64,000 nt of DNA, from NCBI GenBank assembly GCA_963965975.1, contig OZ014412.1, forward strand, positions 16,056,249 through 16,120,248, read 5' to 3'. Below, one piece after another: positions 22,618 to 32,547 of the stretch. The position numbers and the translations under genes were made by a program. The notes under the pieces are model-generated. The model saw nothing but the letters and a program-made list of their open reading frames with translations, did no database searches and was not told where the DNA came from. Source of the DNA: Xestospongia bergquistia. Taxonomy: Eukaryota > Porifera > Demospongiae > Haplosclerida > Petrosiidae. Positions within the stretch are counted from its first letter, which is position 1; each line of letters opens with the position of its first letter.

Positions 22618-22904
22618 TTCTTGCTCTAAAAAGTCCTGTACTGGTTCAGCCCCTATTAGCAGTTCTCAATCTACATCAAACGATCCCACTGAAGGTAGGT
22701 ATTTGCATAATTTCATCTTAAATCTAGCACCTTTTCAACCAGTATCAATGATGGTACTGTTATATTATACTGTGGTTATAGGTTGCTCATTGTTTACAAT
22801 GCCTGAAGAACTAGAGAACAGTTTAAATGAAGGTATAGTGTTAATTTAATGAATTAGTTTATATACCACATCAGGTGCTGCAGGTATCTCCAAGTCTCCA
22901 ATAG
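22618..22904 (+). CDS. Three inferred linker exons between the pogo tail and the mini-exon array
   Basis: Inferred exons are 22618-22694, 22782-22832 (51 bp) and 22875-22904 (30 bp). Each is bounded by AG and GT (donors GAAG|GTAGGT, GAAG|GTATAG, ATAG|GTTAGT). All three end in phase 1, and the second and third are multiples of three, so the frame is kept. They encode Ser-rich sequence (SCSKKSCTGSAPISSSQS), then CSLFTMPEELENSLNE, then AAGISKSPI. The last ends in the SPI that also closes every mini-exon downstream. The 22618 acceptor is chosen for frame; 22614 is an alternative. Introns are 42-128 bp. Confidence 0.55.
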
Positions 22905-22953
22905 GTTAGTTTGTCTGTTATCCTCTATATTATCCATTGGTATAATAATCTAG

Positions 22954-24069
22954 CCTCTAGTATTCAATCTCGGACACATTCTCGGTCTCAAACGTCAAAC
23001 ACTGTCAAGTCTCCAATAGGTCAGTTTGTCTGTTATCTTTATATTATTCATTGTTATAATAATCTAGCCTCTAGTACTCAATCTCAGACACGTTCTCGGT
23101 CTCAAAAGACAACCACTGTCAAGTCTCCAATAGGTCAGTTTGTCTGTTATCTTTTCTATTATTCATTGTTATAATAATCTAGCCTCTAGTACTAGGTTAG
23201 GGACATGTTCTCACTCTCAAAAGACAACTACTGTCAAGTCTCCTATAGGTCAGTTTGTCTGTTATCTTTTCTATTATTCATTGTTATAATAATCTAGCCT
23301 CTAGTACTAGGTTAGGGACATATTCTCAGTCTCAAAAGACAACCACTGTCAAGTCTCCTATAGGTCAGTTTGTCTGTTATCTTTTATATTATTCATTCTT
23401 ATAATAATCTAGCCTCTAGTACTCAATCTCGGACACTTCTTGGTCTCAAAAGGCAACCTCTATCAAGTCTCCAATAGGTCAGTTTTTCTGTTATCTTTTT
23501 TGTTATTCATTGTTATAATAATCTAGCCTCTAGTACTCAATCTCAAACACGTTCTCGGTCTCAAAAGACAACCACTGTCAAGTCTCCTATAGGTCAGTTT
23601 GTCTGTTATCTTTTCTATTATTCATTGTTATAATAATCTAGCCTCTAGTACTAGGTTAGGGACATGTTCTCAGTCTCAAAAGACAACCACTGTCAAGTCT
23701 CCTATAGGTCAGTTTGTCTGTTATCTTTTCTATTATTCATTGTTATAATAATCTAGCCTCTAGTACTCAATCTCCGACACATTTTCGGTCTCAAAAGACA
23801 ACCACTGTCAAATCTCCTATAGGTCAGTTTGTCTATTTTTTTTATATTATTCACTGTTATAATAATATAGCCTCTGGCACTCAATCTCGGAAACTTTCTC
23901 AGTCTCAAAAGGCAACCTCTGTCAAGTCTTCAATAGGTCAGTTTATCTGTTATCTTCTATATTATTTATAGTTATGATAATCTAGCCCCTAGTACTCAGT
24001 CTCTGACACATTCTCAGTTTCAGACAAGTTCTGAATTTCAAAAGACAACCATTGTTGAGTCTCCAATAG
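22954..24069 (+). repeat. Tandem array of ten mini-exons (66 bp, phase 1-1) with about 49-bp introns
   Basis: Units: 22954-23019, 23068-23133, 23183-23248, 23298-23363, 23413-23477, 23527-23592, 23642-23707, 23757-23822, 23871-23936 and 23986-24069. Each begins after TCTAG (ATATAG in unit 9) and ends ATAG before GTCAGTTT-type donors. Eight are exactly 66 bp, one is 65 bp (frame lost) and the last is 84 bp. Intervening introns are 48-49 bp. A typical unit encodes 22 residues, beginning SSTQSRTRSRSQKTTTV and ending KSPI: Ser/Arg-rich, with a Ser-Pro at the end. Entry and exit in phase 1 mean any number of units can be included without shifting the frame. Exon calls rest on splice motifs and frame, with no transcript data. 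Confidence 0.7.
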
Positions 24070-24116
24070 GTATTTATAACACATATATTGCTCACTTGCA
24101 ATAATATTTAATGTAG

Positions 24117-24292
24117 AAAAGTACTGCATTTGCAGGCAGGAGGAGTTTGGCAGAATGATTTATTGTGACAATGCAAATTGCTCAATTGGCTGGTGGCATT
24201 TTGAATGCGCTAATCTTAAGAGAAAACCAAGAGGGACTTGGTATTGTTCTCTATGTGATAATGTATCTAAACTAGATGAACCAAACTCGTGA
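24117..24292 (+). CDS. Terminal exon encoding a PHD finger
   Basis: After the acceptor ATGTAG the exon continues the phase-1 frame (SPI|EKY) and encodes a complete C4HC3 PHD finger: CIC, then CDNANC, HFEC and WYCSLC, spaced as in ING-type PHD domains (EEFGRMIYCDNANCSIGWWH). TGA at 24290-24292 ends the protein. PHD fingers read histone tails, often methylated H3K4, and the aromatic Trp pair and Tyr fit such a site. PHD fingers on transposase-related proteins are known; the coupling to a mini-exon array is what is unusual here. The exon is intact even though the pogo part carries a stop and a frameshift. Confidence 0.8.
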
Positions 24293-24301
24293 TTGTCATT
24301 T

Positions 24302-24307
24302 AATAAA
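24302..24307 (+). promoter_or_regulatory. Polyadenylation signal AATAAA
   Basis: AATAAA lies ten bases after the PHD-exon stop, a plausible end signal for this transcript, although unusually close to the stop codon. Confidence 0.5.
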
Positions 24308-24309
24308 CT

Positions 24310-25700
24310 TTCAATTGACCACCTGAAAAACTGAGTACATGTTACCATATATCCTTGCATAATGTAACACCTTGTCAGTTGTCATTGAACCTTTTAACAG
24401 CCTCAACTTTATTATAATATACATTACCTACCTATATGTGTTAGTGAATAATCATGGCCACACCTATTCAGCTGATTTCCTGAACAACAACTTGTTTTCA
24501 GATAATAAAGTTTTAATTGTATGACTTTTATAGTTCACACATTACTTGATAAAAATAGCCATAGCTTATGACTGTAGACAATATATTTAGATTATGAGAC
24601 TATTATAAATAGATCAATCAATAATAATAATGAATAAAATTACCTATAAGAGGAACTTATTAGTAATCAGCCATTATCAGGTATTATTCAGAATTTGAAA
24701 AATTAGTAAATATAATTTCGTTATTAATAGATTGCAGTTACAGATAGTGAAACACAATAAGTTCTGAACCAATAATTCAGTAATCATTTAAAAGCAATCA
24801 CATCTAAATGCGTGCCCAGAAAAGCACCTTCAAGCGTGGACGATTTTATCAACCACACCTACTCAACTAATTTTTGTCGAGAAACTCTCGGTTAACAGAA
24901 AGTAGAACTTTGAGTATACTGTTGTAGCTCAATCATTACTTGATAGCAACGACCATAGTTCTCTTGCTCAGCTTTGTTCTTCAAGGAGTTTGAGGAACTG
25001 GATGAATTTACATGATACTTGTCCGCACACCCATGCTTTCGATTTTTTTTTTGAAAAGACTGTCGCTGCTCAGAGGAGCTTTCTGAATCTTTTATAATTC
25101 CTTAAATGTGTTTTGATAACAGCGAAATTCATTTCAGTATTTTAGAAATGCCAATTCTCTTGGTAGTTTATCCTGCTAGATGCGGCCGAAAGTGATATGT
25201 CCGTTCTTATGTAATTTACTCTATACATTAGTTGTTGTCCATGTGGATGTATTATTGTTGTTGTTGTTGTTGTTGCAATATGTTTTTGTTTCATTATGTA
25301 TTTATGAGTTCTTCTAGTACTATAATGGAACACTTTGATTTGATTAGAGCATAGATAGTAGAGTAGAAGGATTGGAAACTCAATTAACACTTCCTGTCTA
25401 CAGTACTAGTTTGATGGAAAGGTGTGAATTTAATATACTTCACAAAGTTATACAGGCGTATCCCCGTACACAGGTGGTTCGGGTAAGGTAGCTTTTAGAC
25501 AGTAGACCCTATAAACCCAGCCCAAACTTAGTCCACACCTCCAAAGCGATGAATCTCATCACTCAAATGTTAATAATTATGTATACTAGCAATCATTGAG
25601 CCCCACCCAAGTTTGTGACATTAATGAATTTTAATTAATCCTTCTGCAGGTGCATTCACTTTTGACACTTTCGAATTTCTTTTGTTTCTTCCTTTCTTCG
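24310..25700. other. Non-coding stretch with a diverged direct repeat
   Basis: About 24465-24580 and 24845-24975 are diverged direct copies (CCACACCTA, ATTACTTGATA and surroundings). A (TTG)n tract lies near 25255. No gene was recognised. Confidence 0.5.
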
Positions 25701-25703
25701 AGC

Positions 25704-27227
25704 ATGATGTGGGACGATAAAGATGTCAAAGAAACTGTAGAGTTCTCGATAGGTAAGTGAATGAAATTGTATGAATAAATGGATGGTTGCACCACTGATT
25801 GGACATAACAGTACATCAATTCTCTAAATAATGTGAGTGCTTCAGTTTCACAATCTTTTTGCATAGTAGTTACACAGGTAGGCAAAGAAGAATGTTTATC
25901 AGGTTGATCCAGTATCGTTAGGATCATCAGATGAGACGTCGAGTTTGTCCTCAGATCATGTGCTAATAATAATTAACTCCATTAATGTGTCTATAGGTGA
26001 GTCTTTCATTTAAAATGGTATTTATTACCACACACAAACACACACACACACGCACAAAGATAGCAGGGCAGTTAGTCTCTTGATGTCATGGTGCTGCTAT
26101 GGACTTATGTATACGCTATAGACTTATGTATATATATGATATAGCGTGCAATAAGGGTGATAATATATGCATTCTTCTAGATAAAAAAGACAACAACATA
26201 AAAGGGAACTACATCCGTCATGAAGACTTTCTCTTTTTATTAACAATTTATTAGAAATGAGAAATTTAATACATCAAAGTTTACATTCAAACAGATTGAT
26301 AAAAGGACACTTATTTCATTCACATGAGACAATTGAAATACATGTCATAATGGTTATGCTAAAATCTTCAAATTTGAGTCTTAATTCAGGTGAATTGTAT
26401 CAGTAAATATCTCTCAGTCTCTCTCAATAGTCATTAGTTGTTGTACATTAATAACTTGATAGTTTCATGTCCTTGAATCAAATTATCTAATACTTCACTG
26501 ATTGTTCACTATAAACTTTTATCAACCATTCATCTCTTCATTTATCTTCTTCTAGTACTCACTTATTTCATTCACATGAGACAATTCAAATAGATGTCAT
26601 ATGGTTATGATAAAATCTTCATATCAGTGTATGTTCTAGGCATGGGGTCAAATACATTAAATAGTATTTAAATACAAATACAAATACTCTCAAAACATGA
26701 AATACAAATACAAATACTTCTAGTAGGAATGTATTTCAAATGCAAATACAAATACTTTGAAAAGTATTTAAATACTTTCCAAATACTTCTTTGTACTATC
26801 CCAGAACATCACCATTATTTGCTTTTACATGTAATGAACTAATTATTACAATTTATTGATTGTATCTAATAAACATAAGTTCTTCAAATGTTTTGTCAGT
26901 TAGGTGATATCATCAGGGTGAAAAACGTTTCCTGCTATGCTAATAGTCTTTCCATAGAAACAAACAATTTAAAAAAGAGTATTTGGAGATTTCACAAAGT
27001 ATTTCAAATACAAATACAAATACTTCCTGTTTCAAAACTTCAAAATACAAATACAAATACAAATACTCAAAAAAGTATTTAAATACAGCTAAATACAAAT
27101 ACTTATGTATTTGACCCCAAGCCTGGTATGTTCATTAGTTTATTATGATGTTTATTGTTCTGTTACAGGTATACTAACCCCACCACCACAGAGGCGCCGT
27201 CACTCTACAGATCATAAGTTTCAGTAA
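25704..27227 (+). CDS. Weak candidate: small multi-exon gene
   Basis: Possible exons: 25704-25752 (MMWDDKDVKETVEFSI, donor GATAG|GTAAGT), 25913-25996 (84 bp, VSLGSSDETSSLSSDHV..., donor CTATAG|GTGAGT) and 27169-27227 (GILTPPPQRRRHSTDHKFQ, stop TAA). All junctions can be read in phase 1, and the ...SI|G ends resemble the mini-exons 2 kb upstream, so this could be a decayed relative or continuation. The acceptor of the middle exon is chosen for frame. No domain is recognised and the first exon may not be the true start. The last inferred intron contains the hAT MITE. Confidence 0.3.
26160..26636. repeat. AT-rich stretch with a direct repeat of about 250 bp spacing
   Basis: CTTATTTCATTCACATGAGA and following bases occur near 26309 and again near 26562. 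A short CA tract lies at 26030-26058. No gene was recognised. Confidence 0.5.
26637..27125. mobile_element. Non-autonomous hAT element (MITE), 489 bp with 8-bp target duplication
   Basis: The termini are inverted: TAGGCATGGGGTCAAATACA at the left, and CAGGCTTGGGGTCAAATACA as the complement of the right end. An identical 8-bp GTATGTTC flanks it at 26629-26636 and 27126-27133. An 8-bp duplication and YAG...GGGG termini are hAT hallmarks. The interior is subterminal repeats of AAATAC/GTATTT and has no transposase. Confidence 0.9.
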
Positions 27228-27620
27228 ATGAACGCGATATATAAATTATGTTTTTTTGCCTATAGCTCCTGGTGCACAATCCAATCCAAGATGTAAGGAT
27301 TTATAGACGGAAATCCCTTACAGGGAGGGGGTCCCTCCACTGGCACAGAGACGTAGAAATGGTAAATAAAGAGAAACAAATACGAACAATATCCAGCCTC
27401 CAGCCATATGCATACGATTGAAAGTGTTCTCTTACAGGTATACTAAATCCACCACCACAAAGGGGCCGTCACTCTACAGATCAGTAAATGATACATGCGA
27501 TATATAAATTATGTTTTTTTGCCTATAGCTCCTGGTGCACAATCCAGGATTTTATAGATGGAAATCCCTCACAGGGACGGGGTCCCTCCACTGGCACAGA
27601 GACGTAGAAATGGTAAATAA
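27169..27620. repeat. 269-bp tandem duplication of exon-like segments
   Basis: Acceptor-like TTACAG|GTATACTAA (exon start 27169, again at 27438) and TATAG|CTCCTGGTGCACAATCC recur at an offset of about 260-270 bp. In each copy the phase-1 frame closes within a few dozen bases, so they could be alternative last exons or decayed sequence. Confidence 0.7.
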
Positions 27621-27644
27621 AGAAACAAATACAAACAACATCCC

Positions 27645-30600
27645 GACTCAAATTTTCCCAAACTTTTGTGGTGACTAAGGGGTTAAAATACGCGTATTTT
27701 AGGCGCCAAATAACGTAGGAAATAAAGGGTTAAATTTAATAAATTTTTCGCGCCAAAAAACTTAGAAATTATGACTCAAATTTTTCCAAACTTTTGGGGT
27801 GACTAAGGGGTTAAAATAAATAACGTAGGAAATAAAGGGTTAAATTTAAAAAATTTTTGGCTCCAAAAAACTTAGAAATCATGAATCAAATTTTTCCAAA
27901 ATTATTTGGTGAATAAGGGGTTAAAATACGCCTATTTTAGGCGCCAAATAACGTAGGAAATAAAGGGTTAAATTTTAAAAATTTTTGGCGTAAAAAAACA
28001 GAAATTATGACTGAAATTTTTCCAGACTTTTGGTGACTCAGGGGTTAAAATACGCGTATTTCAGGCGACAAATAACGTAGGAAATAAAGGGTTAAATTTT
28101 AAAAATTTTTGGCGCCAAAAAACTTAGAAATTATGACTGAAATTTTTCCAAACATTTTTGGTGACTAAGGGGTTAAAATACGCCTATTTTAGGCGCCAAA
28201 TAACGTAGGAAATAAAGGGTTAAATTTAAAAAATTTTTGGGGCAAAAAAACTTAGAAAATATGACTCAAATTTTTTCAAACTTTTTTGGTGACTAAGTGG
28301 TTAAAATACGCGTATTTTAGGCGCCAATAAACGTAGAAAATAAAGGGTTAAATTTAAAAATTTTTAGCGCCAAAAAAGTTAAAAAGTATGACTTAAATTT
28401 TTTCAAAATTTTTTGGTGACTAAGGGGTTAAAATACGCGTATTTTAGGCACCAAATAACGTAGGAAATAAAGGGTTAAATTTAATAAAATTTTGGCGCCA
28501 AAAAACTTAGAAATTATGACTTAAATTTTTCCAAACTTTTTTGGTGACTAAGGGGTTAAAATACGCGTATTTTAGGCGCCAAATAACGTAGGAAATAAAG
28601 GGTTAAATTTAAAAAATTTTTGGCACCAAAAAACTTTAGAAATTATGACTGAAATTTAGAAATTATGACTCAAATTTTCCCAAACTTTTGTGGTGACTAA
28701 GGGGTTAAAATACGCGTATTTTAGGCGCCAAATAACGTAGGAAATAAAGGGTTAAATTTTAAAAATTTTTGGCGCCAAAAAACTTAGAAATTATGACTCC
28801 AATTTTTCCAAACTTTTTGGATGACTAAGGGGTTAAAATACGCTTATTTTTGGCGCCAAATAACGTAGGAAATAAAGGGTTAAATTTTAAAAAATTTTGG
28901 CGCCAAAAAACTTAGAAATTATGACTCCAATTTTTCCAAACTTTTTGGATGACTAAGTGGTTGAAATACGCGTATTTTAGGCGCCAAATAACGTAGGAAA
29001 TAAAGGGTTAAATTTAAAAAATTTTTGGCGCCAAAAATTTGGAAATTATGACTCAAATTTTCCCTAACTTGTGTTGACTAAGGGGTTAAAACACGCGTAT
29101 TTTAGGCGCCAATAACGTAGGAAATAAAGGGTTAAATTTTAAAAATTTTTGGCGCCAAATATCTTAGAAAATATGACTGAAATTTTTCCAGTTTTTTGGT
29201 GACTAAGGGGTTAAAATATGCGTATTTTAGGCGCCAAATAACGTAGGAAATAAAGGGTTTAATTTTTAAAATTTTTGGCGCCAAAAAACTTAGAAATTAT
29301 GACTCAAATTTTCCCAAACTTGCGTTGACTAAGGGGTTAAAATACGTGTATTTTAGGCGCCAAATAACGTAGGAAATAAAGGGTTAAATTTTAAAAATTT
29401 TTGGCGCCAAAAAAATTAGAAATTATGACTCAAATTTTCCCAAACTTGCGTTGTCTAAGGGGTTAAAATACGTGTATTTTAGGCGCCAAATAACGTAGGA
29501 AACAAAGGGTTAAATTTTAAAAATTTTTGGCACCAAAAAATGTAGAAAATATGACTCAAATTTTTTCAAACTTTTTTGGTGACTAAGTGGTTAAAATACG
29601 CGTATTTTAGGCGCCAAATAACGTAGGAAATAAAGCGTTAAATTTAAAAAATTTTTGGCGCCAAAAAAGTTAGAAAATATGACTCAAATTTTTTCAAACT
29701 TATTTGGTGACTAAGGGGTTAAAATACGCGTATTTTTGGTGCCAAATAACGTAGGAAATAAAAGGTTAAATTTTAAAAACTTGGCGCCAAAAAATTTAGA
29801 AATTATGACTCAAATTTTTCCAAATTTTGGGTTGACTAAGGTGTTAAAACACGCGTATTTCGGCGCCAAATAACGAAGGAATTAAAAGGTTAAATTTTAA
29901 AAATTTTTGGCGCCAAAAAACTTAGAAAATATGACTGAAATTTTTCCAAACTTTTTTAGTGACTAAGGGGTGAAAATACGCGTATTTTAGGCGCCAAATA
30001 AAGTAGGAAATAAAAAGTTAAATTTTAAAAATTTTTGGTGCCAAAAAACCTAGAAATTATAACTCAAATTTTCCCAAACTTTTGTGGTGACTAGGGGGTT
30101 AAGATACGCGTATTTTAGGCGCCAAATAACGTAGGAAATAAAGGGTTAAATTTAAAAAATTTTGGCGCCAAAAAACTTAGAAATTATGACTAAAATTTTT
30201 CCAAACTTTTTTTGTGACTAATTGGTTAAAATACGCGTATTTTAGGCGCCAAATAACGTAGGAAATGAAGGGTTAAATTAAAAAAAATTTTGCGCCAAAA
30301 AACTTCTGAAATTTAGAAATTATAACTCAAATTTTCCCAAAATTTTGTGGTGACTAAGGGGTTAAAATATGGGTTTTTTAGGCGCCAAATAACGTAGGAA
30401 ATAAAGGGTTAAATTTAATAAAATTTTGGCGCCAAAAAACTTACAAAATATGACTGAAATTTTTCCAAACTTTTTTGGTGAATAATGGGTTAAAATATGC
30501 GTATTTTAGGCGCCAAATAACGTAGGAAAGAAAGGGTTAAATCTTTAAAATTTTTGGCGCAAAAAAACTTAGAAATTATGATTGAAATTTAGAAATAATG

Positions 30601-31945
30601 ACTGAAATTTAGAAATTATGACTCAAATTTTCCCAAACTTTTGTGGTGACTAAGGGGTTAAAATACGCGTATTTTAGGCGCCAAATAACGTAGGAAATAA
30701 AGGGTTAAAATTTAAAAATTTTTGGAGCCAAAAAACTTAGAAATAATGACTTACATTTTTAAAATTTTTTTGGTGACTAAGGAGTTAAAATACGCGTATT
30801 ATAGGCGCAAAATAAGGAAGGAAATAAAGGGTTAAAATTTAAAAATTTTTGGCGCCAAAAAACATAGAAATTATGAGTCATATTTTTCCAAACTTTTTTG
30901 GTGACTAAGGGGTTAAAATACGCTTATTTCAGGCGCCAAACAAAGTAGGAAATAAAGGGTTAAATTTAAAAAATTTTGGCATCAAAAAACTTACAAAATA
31001 TGACTGAATTTTTTCCAAACTTTTTTGGTGACTAAGGGGTTAATATACGCGTTTTTTAAGCGCCAAATAACGTAGGAAATAAAGGGTTAAATTTAATAAA
31101 ATTTTGGTGCCAAAAAACTTACAAAATATGACTGAAATTTTTCCAAACTTTTTTGGTGACTAAGGGGTTGAAATACGCGTATTTTAGGCACCAAATAACG
31201 TAGGAAATAAAGGGTTTAATTTTAAAAAGTTTTGGCGCCAAAAAAGTTAGAAAATATGACTCAAATTTTTCCAAACTTTTTTGGTGACTAAGGGGTTAAA
31301 ATACGCGTATTTTAGTCGCGAAATAACGTAGGAAATTAAGGGTTTAATTTTAAAAATATTTGGCGCCAAAAAACTTAGAAAATATGATTCAAACTTTTCC
31401 AAACTTTTTTCGTGACTAAGGGATTAAAATACGCGTATGTTAGGCGCCAAAGAACGTAGGAAATAAAGGGTTAAATTTAAAAATTTTTTGAGCCAAAAAA
31501 GTTAGAAATTATGACTGAAATTTTTCCAAACTTTTTTTGTGATTAAGGGGTTAAAATACGCGTATTTTATGCGCCAAATAACGTAGGAAATAAATGGTTT
31601 AATTTAAAAAATTTTTTTTGCCAAAAAACTAAAAATATGACTCAAATTTTCCCAAACTTTTGTGGTCACTAAGGGGTTAAAATACGCGTATTTTAGTTCC
31701 AAATAACGTCGGAAATAAAGGGTTTAATTTTAAAAATTTTTGGCGCCAAAAAAAATTAGAAAATATGATTCAAATTTTTCCAAAATTTTTGGTGACTAAG
31801 GGGTTAAAATACGCGTATTTTAGGCGCCAAATAAAGTAGGAAGTAAAGGGTTAAATTTAAAAATTTTTTGCGCCAATCAACTTATAAATTATGACTGAAA
31901 TTTTTCCAAACTTTTTTTGTGATTAAGGGGTTAAAATACGCGTAT
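27645..31945. repeat. 128-bp satellite, first block (roughly 34 monomers)
   Basis: Monomers of about 120-130 bp follow one consensus with three landmarks: an 18-bp palindrome TAAAATACGCGTATTTTA, then GGCGCCAAATAACGTAGG, then a 16-bp palindrome TTTTTGGCGCCAAAAA about 47 bp further on. AAAGGGTTAAATTT lies between. Monomers here are more diverged from one another than in parts of the second block. The block stops inside a monomer at 31945, where piggyBac-related sequence begins. Confidence 0.95.
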
Positions 31946-32547
31946 TTAACCGATTAAACGCGAAATTCCATTAAACCGGAAATGCACGTGACCGCGAAAT
32001 TAATTTCAAGAAAATGACCTTTTCTGTCTGACCTTCAAAGAGTGACTTCTACCGAAAAAACTAGGCAGATCTGGTATAGGGAAGCTTCGTTCTGAAGAAA
32101 GATAAGGTCCAGAGGTGGATATCTACATCTTGAAAATTAGCTGTAGACACTACTACGACGGAGATATTATAGCGCGAGTAAAACACTTATCGTGTACAAA
32201 GCTGAAGCAAGTGGATCGGTGAATCTGAAGCTCCATAGACTACTGAAGGCATTGCTGTGTCTTTTCAAGGACAGTAACACTCTAAAGTAACATAGGTTTT
32301 CAAAATATAGAGTACTACTAAGTAGAATGTATACGTTAACAATTTTTCTGTTGTAGCCATTGGGAATTTTTATTTTATTTTATAAAACGTGTTAGTAAAT
32401 GTTACAATGTGATTATAGGAAACAATGCATGATAATTAGTACACAGTGAACTGATGTATATAGTATATAGAGGTTTTATATGATTAAGAGATATTGTATG
32501 AATAGATACTTTGTAAATGAAAGGTAGGTTTGTATATTACATACATG
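31946..32547 (-). other. Region 3' of the piggyBac gene; possible element end
   Basis: TTAA at 31946-31949 marks the switch from satellite to unique sequence and is the target type used by piggyBac, so it may be the 3' end of that element. No matching inverted end is seen on the other side. No ORF. Confidence 0.35.
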
